Shown: piece after piece, positions 36,651 to 47,461 of the stretch
How the letters are laid out: every line of letters starts with the position of its first letter
How positions within the stretch are numbered: the stretch's first letter is position 1
Origin: Pieris napi
Taxonomy: Eukaryota > Arthropoda > Insecta > Lepidoptera > Pieridae
Direction: 5' to 3'
Assembly: GCF_905475465.1 (NCBI RefSeq)
Contig: NC_062239.1
Coordinates: forward strand, 11,532,001-11,596,000
DNA length: 64,000 nt
Made by a program: the position numbers and the translations under genes
The notes under the pieces: model-generated
Told to the model about the DNA's origin: nothing
Seen by the model: only the letters and a program-made list of their open reading frames with translations
The model's database searches: none

Positions 36651-37084
36651 GACATGGATTTAGTGTAATTTAATAAAGGACAGTTTCGTAGAATTAGTAA
36701 TTGTGGTATTATTAAAAAAACGTTCCGTTTATTGAATTACAAACGAACAAAGTTCCTTAAGACAAAATTATTTCCCTGTACGACCTATTTGCAGCTCGAT
36801 CTTTAGCAGGCGGTATTTAATTTGCGTAGGATTTCGTTTACTCCTTTCAAAGGTCCTCGGAATAAATATTTGATAAACGTTAATTAAGAAGGTTTGATTC
36901 GTAAAAAGCTTGAAAAAATGACCCAATTTTGCTTCACGGGAGTTCTACACATTTAAATATAACGTTTTCGACTTATAAGTTAAAACCTTACTAGCGCTTA
37001 AAGCGCGTTAATTCGTAAAATAAGAAGTGAACTGGAAGCAATTCCTCAAATATGTACTAATGCATGACTTTTTTTTGTTTTCTT

Positions 37085-37330
37085 ATGTAATAGCAGGCAA
37101 ACGGGCAGGAGGCTAACCTGATCTTAAGTGATACCGCTCGCCCATAGACACTCTCAATGCCAGAAGGCTCGCAAGTGGATTGCCGGCCTTTTAAGAATTT
37201 TTACGCTCTTTTCTTGAAGTCGAATTGGTTCGAAATTGGTTCGAAAATACTTCAAGTATTCCCGAACCAATTCGACTTAGGGTCCTTCAATAAAAGAGCG
37301 CATCTTCCCTTCTGTTTATTTGCCCCCTTT
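37085..37330. repeat. Two LINE tails joined head to head
   Basis: The left part is minus oriented (GGCAAACGGGCAGGAGGCTA to GAAGTCGAATTGG); the right part is plus oriented (CCGAACCAATTCGACTTAGG to TTTGCCCCC). The frames at 37157 (+) and 37252 (-) simply mirror each other across this palindrome. Confidence 0.7.
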
Positions 37331-37635
37331 TGTTCTATTATTTTTTGTTGTGTATATTGATGACGTCGTAGCCATATGAGACGGATTGTCGCTAAAAAAG
37401 TGATCTTATTTAGCTTAAAGCGATGACGATTCAATATAAAAACATTTGCTCAGTTTAAACTAGAATCAGACGTCCAATATTGAATGCTTTTGAACAGACA
37501 GCGAGAGACACAAAAGATTTTAAATTATAAGATAATTAGAATTATCTACAATATATATGAACCCGGATTTCATCTTCGTGAAGAAGAAATAATAATGAGT
37601 CTTACAGATTTATGATGACAGTTTTTCATCGTTCG
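37329..37635 (+). repeat. Tandem duplication, copy A (uninterrupted)
   Basis: About 307 bp from TTTGTTCTATTATTTTTTGT to the CATCGTTCG end. Repeated almost exactly at 37700-39158, where the second copy carries a 1,151 bp insert. Both copies are preceded by a LINE tail, so the duplication probably arose by recombination between tails. Confidence 0.9.
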
Positions 37636-37699
37636 TGAGTGTCCATGGGCGGCGGTATCAGTTAACATGAGATGGGCGCCTTCTGTCCATTTGCCCCCG

Positions 37700-39158
37700 T
37701 TTGTTCTTTTATTTTTTGTTGTGTATATTGATGACGTCGTAGCCATATGAGACGGATTGTCGCTGAAAAAGTGATCTTATTTAGCTTAAAGCGATGACGA
37801 TTCAATATAAAAATATTTGCTCAGTTTAAACTAGAATCAGACGTCCAATATTGAATGCTTTTGAACAGACAGCGAGAGACACAAAAGATTTTAAATTATA
37901 AGATAATTAGAATTATCTACAATATACAGGGTGGCCAAAAAGTCGTGGATCAAACGCAAATAGGGTATAGATGAAGTCATCAGCGGCAAAAAATTGTTCT
38001 ACGGGAGGTCTCTAAGGTCAACCCCTGCAGAGTTATGATTAATTTTGGGTTTTATATGAAAATTGACTTTTTTTTACTAATGCTTCTTAAAATTCGAAAA
38101 TATCTACATCCTGTATCTTTTTCATAATATCCACTAGATTGGTACTGATGAGTTCTTGCGTTAGACATACTATTTATACTTGTTTATTGAGTGTATTGAA
38201 GATAATATTAAGTTATACGATATAAATTTTTTTCAAATCAAAACTTTTTGTTTATTTCGGACCCCACTGTGAAAAAAAATTACTCTACCAAAAAGTGACC
38301 CTGTATTACAAGTTTTGGCGCATTTAATAGGGATTCTGAAAAGGTATTACACATGGCCATGAGTCGCTCTAATATCTTTCTAGGACGAAAAAACAACAAC
38401 GATTCGGACTTATGATAGATTATTTACCTACCTGTGTGAATCGGACTAGATTCAAAAAATTGGACAGAAGGCTGGAGGGTTACGTAGGAATTTGATTAGA
38501 CGGTGCAGATTAAGTATTATGGTCAAAGTCAGGAATTTTGAGCATATTTTATTGTAAAATATTTTTTTTCCTACAAACAACCATTGAGAAATAATTCACA
38601 ATCGTTGTTTGTAATTCTTCCTAGAAAGATATTAGAGCGACTCATGGCCACGTGTAATACTTTTTCAGAATCCCTATTAAATGCGCCAAAACTTGTAATA
38701 CAGGGTCACTTTTCGGTAGAGTAATTTTTTTTCACAGTGGGGTCCGAAATAAACAAAAAGTTTTGATTTGAAAAAAATTTATATCGTATAACTTAATATT
38801 ATCTTCAATACACTCAATAAACAACTATAAAGAGTATGTCTAACGCAAGAACTCATCAGTACCAATCTAGTGGATATTATGAAAAAGATACAGGATGTAG
38901 ATATTTTCGAATTTTAAGAAGCATTAGTAAAAAAAAGTCAATTTTCATATAAAACCCAAAATTAATCATAACTCTGCAGGGGTTGACCTTAGAGACCTCC
39001 CGTAGAACAATTTTTTGCCGCTGATGACCTCATCTATACCCTATTTGCGTTTGATCCACGACTTTTTGGCCACCCTGTATATGAACCCGGATTTCATCTT
39101 CGTGAAGAAGAAATAATAATGAGTCTACAGATTTATGATGACAGTTTTTCATCGTTCG
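37700..39158 (+). repeat. Tandem duplication, copy B, interrupted by a foldback transposon
   Basis: Left half 37700-37926 and right half 39078-39158 rebuild copy A once the insert at 37927-39077 is ignored. Differences from copy A are few, so the duplication and the insertion are both recent. Confidence 0.9.
37927..39077. mobile_element. 1,151 bp foldback element with ~470 bp inverted arms, TA target duplication
   Basis: Ends CAGGGTGGCCAAAAAGTCGT and its reverse complement. The arms pair over about 470 bp with few mismatches and surround a unique core of about 200 bp (38400-38580). TA flanks both sides (37925-37926, 39078-39079), and the empty site with one TA is visible at about 37551-37555. 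A TA duplication points to the Tc1/mariner group (inference); no transposase is encoded. Confidence 0.9.
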
Positions 39159-39504
39159 AAATTCTTTTGTGCCTGACAGGTCACTTTAGAATTAATAGGT
39201 TTGATAGATGATTATTTATGGATTATTATACTACTATTTATAAGCGAGACTATGTGCTTGTATGTGTCAAAAACGTATTGGATTTGAGATACGGGACACT
39301 CCGCCAATTGTTAAAGACAACTGAAATTGCTTTGTCTATCTAGACATGGGTTTTAATAATGTTTGTGCACCGTGCGACCGATTTGTAATGGTCACTAGAG
39401 ATATATCCATTGGTGCATGGTCACGGTTCGAACCTGGTTAGGTTCACCTATTTACCTGGTTAGGTTATTCATAACAATATCTACGCTGCTCTTCATGGAG
39501 AAAA

Positions 39505-39900
39505 TCTATATATATATAAAAAGAAAATGGTGTTCGTTTGAGGCTCTTTCACGCTTAAACCACTGATCGTATCGACATGAAAGTCATGAAACTACCACCA
39601 TTCGATGCGAAATTTTTCCTAGATGGTTTATGGCTATTTATTTAATTCCAACTTTCCTTCATTTTTTTATTTCTGTTTTACCTTTATGAAAATTTTTCCC
39701 GCTAATAAAAACAAAAGAGGCTTCCTAGAACCGCAAAACGTCAACATCTGTTAAAAAGTCGATTTTCGAAATATTTCAATTTTCTTAGCGGGAAGTTAAA
39801 AAGAAGAATAATAAAAATATGAAAAAAAATAAAATAATTAAACATAAAATTTATTTTAATTCGTCCAGCAAAGCGGGCGCGAAACGGCTAGTAAAAATAT
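39505..39900 (+). repeat. Retroposon relic (GTTCGTTTGAGGCTCTTTCA type)
   Basis: It begins in an (AT)n run followed by AAAATGGTGTTCGTTTGAGG, then CGTATCGACATGAAAGTCAT, and ends CAAAGCGGGCGCGAAACGGC and TAG. It resembles common short lepidopteran retroposon or LINE ends. Non-coding. Confidence 0.5.
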
Positions 39901-39989
39901 AAATGGATTTTTTGTTTGAAAAGTAGTTAGCAATTCAAAAATAGGATATTTTAAGATGTAAAATAATCGCAGATCTTTTTTTTTTTCAG

Positions 39990-40050
39990 GAAATCACCAA
40001 AATTGGTAAACATCCAAGATGGTGTATTTTATTACAAGGATATCGAAAAG
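39990..40050 (+). CDS. Candidate internal exon of an unrecognised gene
   Basis: A 61 bp segment between a strong acceptor (fourteen pyrimidines, then CAG) and a good donor (AAAAG, then GTATGT). Only one frame looks protein-like: KSPKLVNIQDGVFYYKDIEK, entering with one base and leaving on a codon boundary. It is in phase with the candidate exon at 29400, but no later exon was found before the PEPCK promoter. Family unknown; a chance splice-like pattern is possible. Confidence 0.35.
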
Positions 40051-40139
40051 GTATGTTTATTAATTTTAAGAATCTGAAAACAGAGCATTTCTAAATAATT
40101 GCTAAATTAAACTGAATAAACGACCTTTTAAACGTGCGA

Positions 40140-40352
40140 ATCTTATCCCTGAGGTCTTAGGTTCGATCCCCGGTGCACCAATAGACTTTCTTTCGATGTG
40201 CGCATTTAACATTCGCTCGAACATCGTGAGGAAACCGGCTTGCCTTAGACCCAAAAAGTAGACGGCATATGGCAGACTTGCCTATTAGATTGACAAATGA
40301 TCAAGATACAGAAATCTGAGGCCCAGACCTAAACCGTTTATGGCGGCACTGA
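40140..40352 (+). mobile_element. SINE (family 1), plus orientation
   Basis: Partial head, B box (GGTTCGATCCCC), body and tail ending GGCGGCACTGATT. Slightly 5'-truncated. Confidence 0.85.
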
Positions 40353-40461
40353 TTTATTTATTAAAAAAGCCCCCTTTCTCAACAAAAATACGAATAAAAA
40401 CACTGAAAAAATTTAGAATAGAGTAATATATAAACAAAATATTACTATATTTAATTACTAG

Positions 40462-40690
40462 TGGACCCGACAGACGTTGTCCTGCATGATATTTCAAGCG
40501 ATTAGTAAAGCAAAGTATGAAAGTACCGACTGCAGCAACCATCTGGCGGGCTGATTTGTGAATCTAAACCATTCCCAGATCCCCTTGAACACACACAAAA
40601 AATTTCATCAAAATCGGTCCAGTCGTTTGAGAGAAGTTCAGTGACATACACACTCACAGAAGAATTATATATATATAAAGATATTTTATT
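40462..40690 (+). repeat. RTE-derived retroposon (CCGACAGACGTTGTCCTG type)
   Basis: It begins GTGGACCCGACAGACGTTGT and ends with AAAATTTCATCAAAATCGGT and CCAGTCGTTT, then an (AT)n tail. This is a very common insect retroposon end. Confidence 0.7.
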
Positions 40691-40977
40691 AAACGATCAT
40701 AAAATTCACTACAATTCCCAAACCAGCCGTAAAAGCGGACCCAAGAGTCACATGTTCTGATATTTAAACAAGTTTTATATAAACAAATATATTTATATAT
40801 AAAGATCAAAGATCACGTTATCTCGGAGGCACGGCACCCATCCCATATTGCATCAGTTGACGTTATCTCTCTTTATTTATGTACATTAAGAAAATACCAT
40901 TTGTAATCTACATTACTATTTTATATACTGTATCCAATTTTTGACATCATGGAACATTACGATCTAGCCTCTTCGTC

Positions 40978-41145
40978 TTTTAATGCCTCTCCATTACTGG
41001 AGATTGGCTGTCAGTCTCTTGAAGGCTGAAGCGTGTCTTGTCCTGTGCCAGATGCAGAAACTCTTCCGCAGTCGCAATACCCATCCACTCTCTAACGTTG
41101 CGAAGCCATGATTTCTTCCTTCTACCGCTACTAATACTACTTCTA
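40978..41145 (-). repeat. Dispersed repeat shared with 28550
   Basis: AATGCCTCTCCATTACTGGA and TCAGTCTCTTGAAGGC match 28550-28600. The longer copy here continues with GTGCCAGATGCAGAAACTCT. Probably decayed antisense LINE sequence. Confidence 0.5.
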
Positions 41146-42300
41146 CAAATAAACCTACTTTAATTACTAATATATTTAACATAAGAACGGGTCCAATAAC
41201 ACTAGATACTTACAGGCTCGATTAAAGGGAAAACACGAATCATTTTTGTATTTTTTCTACCGCTTCTTATATACTGTATTCAATTGATATATACCATCAA
41301 AAAGGATTTATAATCTATGGTATGTTCCCGCCTTATCCATGTAACATAATTGAGTCTTATTGGACCTTTAACAAAAGTCTCTTTTCATCACAGAATAAAC
41401 ATTATTTGATAGAAAGGGACGAAATAATTTAGTTAAAAGAGTTAATAGGGGATGGATATAATTATATTTGAGGGGATGTATCTTTGCATGACTCTGAGGT
41501 TCCATGACACTGACACAGCCCACTCTTATAACAACTCTCAACTACACTCTCAATTTCACACATACACTCATATTCACGCATACTTAATGTCTTATAAGAA
41601 TTCAGACCTGTGTTTGATTAGTTGTAACGCTAAGACTACTTATTCCATGTACCACGGAATAGTTACCCACAACACAGGGACTCCCTAGTTAGGGGACTAG
41701 AGATAGATGAATTTTGTCACAACTTATTTGTCGTGAATAGTTTTTATTATTAATTATTGTTTTAATAACGGGTATCATCTAATCTTTTAAACGTGTCGAT
41801 AGATTTTATTACAATGAGATTATAAAACAAAGTCCTTGTCATATATCAGTTTGATAGCAACAAACTTTCTTTCGTTTTCGAAACAGATTTTCATGCGTCG
41901 TCATTCATTGTAGTTGGTTTCAATATTTGGTGGTGGATCTGCTGGAGGTTCTTGCTCCACCAGGCGACGGTCCTGATGATGATGGGGTAATCTGTTCAAC
42001 TCCACGTCCGGTAGCTAACAATGCCCTAACAACAAACAATTTATTGATGACTATTGCGTTTTTAAAATTCCACTATTTAAATATCATCTTGACCTTACAC
42101 TATCGTTATATAAACATTTATATAACATGTTATGATAATTTCCATTAATTTGCTAATTAACCGTGAATAAATACTCTTCATATTATTTGTTATCATTTAA
42201 AAAAAACCTTAAACGGGCCTGTTTTATAAGCAAATTTAAACTTTTAAAGATATAAGAAAATGTATACCTACCATATTTATTTATTTACGTAAAATACAAC
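41146..42300. other. No supported gene
   Basis: A copy of the GATAGAAAGGGACGAAA motif lies near 41410 (relatives at about 3300 and 5830). A minus-strand frame at 41920-42024 follows an acceptor-like TTTGTTGTTAG, but the exon cannot be linked to anything. The rest is AT-rich. Confidence 0.35.
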
Positions 42301-42303
42301 TAC

Positions 42304-42410
42304 CTAACAGATGTACTGCTCTAAGAACACATAAAAATATCGATCATTTCGGAGACAGTATTAAGCACTCTCAACGCTTTTGTTCTCTCTCTCTCTCTCT
42401 CTCTCTTTAA
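42304..42410. repeat. Dispersed-repeat fragment plus (TC)n microsatellite
   Basis: TCGGAGACAGTATTAAGCAC with flanks matches 50886-50948 at roughly 70 percent. A run of CT dinucleotides follows at 42384-42407. Confidence 0.55.
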
Positions 42411-42509
42411 TCGGTAGCTAATGTCTGAGCGTCGTGGTCAGCAAGAAAGCATCTGGAGCGGACTATCTGTTTTCTTTTTATAGAACATGGTGCAAACGGG
42501 CAACGGCTC

Positions 42510-42860
42510 ACCATATATGATATATGTTTAGTTATGCCCATGGACACTCTCAATGCCAGAGGGCTCGCGAGTGCGTTGCCGGCCTTTTAAGAATTGGTAC
42601 GCTCTTTTCTTGAAGGATCCTAAGTCGGACGACACGAGTGGAACGACACTAATCTGTTTCCACCGGTTTCTGTCCAGTGCGCTCTCTTATGACTGAACAG
42701 TTTTGAGGACGATGAGTCTTTCACTTGATCGGTCCATCTGGTTGGTGAACAACCACGTGATCTTTTACCTTCTGTGTTATCAACCACGATCAGTTTCTCC
42801 AAGTTCTAATCCCCTCTGCGCATTGTATGGCCGAAATAAGATACAATTCGCTGGCGGCAA
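42510..42860 (-). pseudogene. Non-LTR retrotransposon relic, minus strand
   Basis: Minus frames read RIVSYFGHTMRRGD, then after a stop EKLIVVDNTEGKRSRGCSPT and RWTDQVK. This is the YfGHi-Rr---Le-li--g---GkR-rGR-ptRW-D ending of LINE reverse transcriptases. A LINE tail adjoins at 42510-42620. Confidence 0.75.
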
Positions 42861-43431
42861 ATGATAGACATGTGAGTACGCGGAATTGGATCAGGATCTA
42901 TGTACTTTTTAACGCATTTGTTAAGGGGCCACAAATTTGGACCCCTAGGGACTGCAAATATCCTTAGTTTTCGCCTCAAATAGCCGTTTGGTACAAATAA
43001 ACTGTTCTTGCAGAAGCTCGGATTACTAATAATTTCTAAAAAATAATACAATTTACGTGCAATGTTCCATATTAGGTAAATTTAAATGTTCTCTAGTTTA
43101 TTACATAAATTATAAATATCCTTTCTAGTCTGTGTACAATCATACAAAAAATATGTGAACGTCAGAGGGAATTATTTCCTGATCAAAGAGAGCAGAACCT
43201 GTTACCATCGACCTTGATCAACGCAGGTGTCTACTATCTATTATTCGAACAAAGAAGGAACAAAGGTTCTGCTCACTTACTATAGAATATATTTATTTGG
43301 AATAGTAAATGTTGTTTAATTTAAACTTCTGTTCATCACACCTCTTGGGGATACCCGCTAGAATAATGATTTAGGCATGAATTCGGCGGTCTACATGGTA
43401 TGTTCCTTTATTACAAAAACCCCTAGGCAAT

Positions 43432-43570
43432 TAAAAAGAGTGGCGGAGAGTTGCCAGTTCTTCTCTTCCGTTTTACGCCCTTGATTTAAGAACTGGCGGT
43501 AATTGTAAAATTATAAGCATTTCATATATTGACGTTCATAAGTGTACATTGTGTTAACTATATGAACACA
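43432..43570 (+). repeat. LINE 3' tail
   Basis: AAAAAGAGTGGCGGAGAGTT, GCCAGTTCTTCTC and TACGCCCTTGATTTAAGAAC, then CATAAGTGTACATTG. Same tail as 52817 and 20040. Confidence 0.65.
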
Positions 43571-45960
43571 ATTTTGAATTTTTTATATATATGTATACGA
43601 GGTGGAGGATTTTTTGTAGACTCTAGAACTCAAGCCCAACAAGTTTTCTGACCACACGGAGAGCGTTCGTAAAAAGGGTTTTAGTTTGACGGTAAACCAT
43701 GAAAAAGAATCTCAATTTTTTAAAGAATTTTCAAAATCCGTTTAGAAAATTTCTAAAACTGTTACTCTTTATAATATTATATAGATAAAATCTAGTTTCA
43801 TTATTTTTGTATTGTTTGTATATAGTAGTAATGATTTACATAAATGCTTACTTGCATTTCTCGTTACTAAAAATCATACAGATGTAAAGGTATACAACTT
43901 TCACTCCAAGTTTCACCATAATCAATTCAGTTGTTTTATTAGCGTCGCGTCGGTTTAATTTGTCAACAAGCAAATTTTCCACACAACTCAGTGCCCCGCC
44001 CCAACCGGTTATTTTATCAATGCTGACGACTGGTCCGAGCCAGATTATTTGACCTTTTACAGGGTTGCCAGGTCGAAAAAATTATATAGGTATTCATCTT
44101 AGAGCGTAAAATACATTTTGCGTAGATTGAACATTGTTCGGCTATTTTCTTGTCGGTAAGAACTTAAAAACGACATCCGAGCTTTGCTAGTGAATTTAAT
44201 CATAATACCACAGCTGTTACTCGTCATCCATTTTTTTTAGTGTACGCGAGTACAATACGAAACCTCTATGTATAAACAACTCACTTCAATAGACAATACT
44301 TCTTAAATAGACTTGATGTAGCGTGTCTTGCTAAGGACGCTTGAAGCACCCAAAACTTCGAGTAATATAAATAATAGAATAACTCGTATATATATTCATT
44401 AAATGACTTCTATTTAAAATTTAAAGATTTGATAATAAGCTTCGAAAAACCCCACTTGACAGTTGACACTAGAAACGTCGGAACATTTAAATTATAAACT
44501 GAAAAGTGTAACTGTTAAATTATTTCTGACGTTTTAATCCTTCAATTTTATTCAATATTCAATATTTTATTCAATCAGTTCTCTAGATCTACATATTACA
44601 TTTCATTACAACCTCATTTCTCTATCTTTTATACGACGACAGTGTAAATAAAGGACAAACTTGAACTTGATCATTTTATTCATTTCATACCACGCAATAT
44701 AAGTTATGCGATCTGTTTTAATTTCTGTCAAAAATGCAACCAAGATCTGTATAATATTCTTTAAAATTCACAAGTAGAAACGATTTTCGGCGACTGATTT
44801 TCTTGGCTTGTTCTCCTATCTTCGTCAATTACTTGTATCTTGTACCAGGAGTGCTGTCAAAGTGTTTTTTTTTTAATTTTAAAGCATGAATTTAATAAAT
44901 ATTTTATTTAACATTTCGTGTCTTCTTTAGAAAATACCACAATCCTGTGAGGCCACTATTTGCTTTTCTAATTCAATGGACAATACTAAATTCCCAGTTA
45001 TCCCTTGCTTGTGAAAGTATAGTATATGTATAATTATATAATCTGCTACTGATCTAGTGAATAGGCTATTTACTATTTAGCTCTTACAACCTAACATTGA
45101 TGAAAATTTAATATTTAACGAATATTAATTAATAATTCATTAATACGAGAATAATGAACCTAAAACTAAAAACCTTCAAAAATATAATGTTATAACTAAA
45201 ACGTATTATTAAAAGGAGGACCTTTAGACAAGGTTCCGAAGATACTGGCAGCGTTACCTCTTTGAATAGCTAATCATAGCTAGCTATGTAATCTTATGTA
45301 GTCTAGCTCCAAATATCGTTACCATACTTAATACCTAGACGTTATCTAAACTGCTGTCTTCCAGTTTAATCTTATTTTAAAAGCCACGTAACTTTAAACG
45401 TTACTCAGCAACTAAAATAATATAATAAACAATATAATATGAAACATCATGGTGATGTGAATCAGATTTATTGCAATTTTTAACTGGCTTTAAATGTCAT
45501 AAATATGTGGCATTAAAGGGAAAAACCAAAAAATAATTATTAGCCTGTTATTATTCATTTGACGTGTTATTTGTAAGCAAAAATTACTATGCAATGAATT
45601 TTAAAACATCACAATAATATATGCTTACATTAACCGATTTTCTGTTTTTGACACCGAAATCAAGAAGTCATAAATAATCTAAGAAGTCATAAATATGTGG
45701 CATTAAAGGAAAAACTAAACACTAATAGTTAATAGCCCGTAATTGTTTATTAAAGTTAATAAGAGACATGACAAACCGGTGCAATTAGACTAATTTAGTT
45801 TTTATGAAATTTATAGCAATAACTATAAACAAGATAATCAATCTTAACCTTAGCAATAATTTCTATACAACTAAACCAATACAATAAATTTTAAAAAATG
45901 ACGCTGTTCTTAGATTATCCGATTTTTGGTAATTCGATACCGAAATCGGATAATCTGTTT
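43571..45960. other. No gene seen
   Basis: AT-rich intergenic sequence. A short internal duplication (GTCATAAATATGTGGCATTA) occurs near 45497 and 45687. Possible upstream regulatory DNA for PEPCK, but no motif can be singled out. Confidence 0.4.
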
Positions 45961-45967
45961 GAGTTTT

Positions 45968-46478
45968 GAAGTTATACTTCTTTAAGGCCGATGTACATTA
46001 TCATTAGTGTTTAGGAGAGTGCTTTAGGATAGTACTTTAGTTGAAACATGTAAACGCTACTTGCTTTAGTAAACGCTACGCTAAAGAACTTGCCTTTCAA
46101 GTTGTACTAAAGCACTCTCCTAAACACTAAAATAATGTAAATCGGCCTTTAGGCGCGTTATGAAAAATTGATGATAGTGAAATTTTACGATGCGCGCGCA
46201 CCGTGACACAAAATTAACAGAATGAAGTTGCCCACGGATGCTACGGTATGAGACATAATTTAAAAACAACATTCGAATAAAAATTGAATTTATGTTACAC
46301 TTAATGTAAGAGAATACTAATAAATATTTATTTATTTAATTTTTCAAATGTAAACTGAACTTTATTGACTATAATGACTCCTTTCCAGTCTTTGATTATT
46401 TAATTGTAATTAATTATTAATAATGCCAAAGAAGTATAACTTCTTACGCGCGTACATAAGTACACGCACCCTTTTTTT
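45968..46478. mobile_element. MITE with GAAGTTATACTTCTTT ends, copy 3, carrying a nested element
   Basis: Both ends are present (GAAGTTATACTTCTTTA and AAAGAAGTATAACTTC). A 164 bp palindromic insert sits 17 bp inside the left end. Without the insert it matches the copy at 21699 over its whole length. Confidence 0.85.
45985..46148. mobile_element. 164 bp palindromic MITE with exact TTA duplication
   Basis: It begins AGGCCGATGTACATTAT and ends ATAATGTAAATCGGCCT, with inverted arms continuing through GTGTTTAGGAGAGTGCTTTA. TTA flanks it at 45982-45984 and 46149-46151. The copies at 21699 and 54978 keep the uninterrupted TTA site, so target and duplication are certain. The TTA duplication suggests a PIF/Harbinger-type parent. 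Confidence 0.9.
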
Positions 46479-46662
46479 ATTTATTTGTATTTCACAATCA
46501 CAACACAAAAGCATGACCCATTGGAGTTTGGATTGAACGTTCACATTTCTGATATGACGCAATATAACCTCTAACTGTGCTGACGAAATATCTAGCCCTA
46601 TTACATTACTTTTGGTTAAAATATTAAACAAAATCTATCCAGTACTATTTTTGTATACAACT

Positions 46663-46860
46663 ATTGTTAAGGTAGCATTCTGTAACTGCATACTTCTTTC
46701 GCGAAAATGGAAAACAATGTGCATATTTTTTTATAGTATCGTAATTCGTAACATAGTATAAAAGGGGTCCCCAAGTGTGGGGAATAGCAGATCAATATTG
46801 TCACAACCATATTTCTGTCATAAATAAAGTTTTTAGTATTTTATTTATTATTATTACGTA
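46663..46860 (+). other. Possible solo LTR or other RNA polymerase II promoter
   Basis: TATAAAAGG at 46757-46765 is followed only 58 bp later by AATAAA at 46823-46828 and a T-rich stretch. That is the TATA-R-poly(A) spacing of an LTR. A TGTTAAGG start at about 46669 is possible. I could not find matching end sequences or a target duplication, so this is tentative. It lies 0.6 kb upstream of the PEPCK start. Confidence 0.3.
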
Positions 46861-47228
46861 ATCAAAACTAAGCAAAATTAAAATTCATTTGCCAACGTCA
46901 CTTCCAGCTTACGTTTTAGAACAACAAGCGAAAGATTTCTTTTCCTAACATGTTTACAAATACATTATGAGAACTGCCGTAAATATCCAATTATTGTGTG
47001 TACCTTTGACAAATTCGTGTAATAATCTGAAAATAATAATGAATAAGAAATCGCATTTTTCTCAATGTAGGAGACAAGAATTAAGACGCATATGACGTAT
47101 ATGACCACGTAAGTTGTAATTAAACGGTACAAATTGAAAAACAGTTTGTTTAAATCAATAACAAACAATCGACAAACATTAGATCTTATTTGTTTTGATT
47201 CATGTAACGTCGGCATGACGCGTTGCCT

Positions 47229-47236
47229 TGACGTCA
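47229..47236 (+). promoter_or_regulatory. Consensus CRE (TGACGTCA) upstream of PEPCK
   Basis: A perfect palindromic cAMP-response element about 160 bp upstream of the likely PEPCK start site, in a GC-richer promoter patch with GTGACCCGCCCGC next to it. PEPCK genes in other animals respond to CREB-type factors through such sites (established), so hormone/cAMP control is the natural reading here (inference). Confidence 0.55.
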
Positions 47237-47365
47237 GTGACCCGCCCGCAAATTCGACCAATCACAGCGCGGCTACTATCAACTCTTTGTTAAAAGCGCG
47301 CGCGCACAAGTAACATTTTCATTCCACATTTGAAATCCCATTAAATGGGTGATAGAATAAAGTTT

Positions 47366-47394
47366 TATAAGTGGCTCATATTCTTATTCAGTTT
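47366..47394 (+). promoter_or_regulatory. Likely PEPCK core promoter (TATAAG, TCAGTT initiator)
   Basis: TATAAG at 47366 and an arthropod TCAGTT initiator at 47388-47393 (A at 47390). The spacing of 24 bp is a little short for a strict TATA box. A start at 47390 gives a 5' UTR of about 72 nt. Confidence 0.4.
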
Positions 47395-47461
47395 TAGCGA
47401 TACAATTTGAAAATTAAATTAATTATTAATTAAATATTTATTATTAATGAAATTTTTAAAA

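Noticed and set aside
41920..42030. Possible minus-strand terminal exon after TTTGTTGTTAG
   Set aside because: Several frames are open, none recognisable, and no upstream exon can be linked in phase.
46965..47261. 98-codon minus-strand frame ending near the PEPCK promoter
   Set aside because: It overlaps the CRE-containing promoter region, has no splice or start context, and its hydrophobic run is what AT-rich DNA tends to give.
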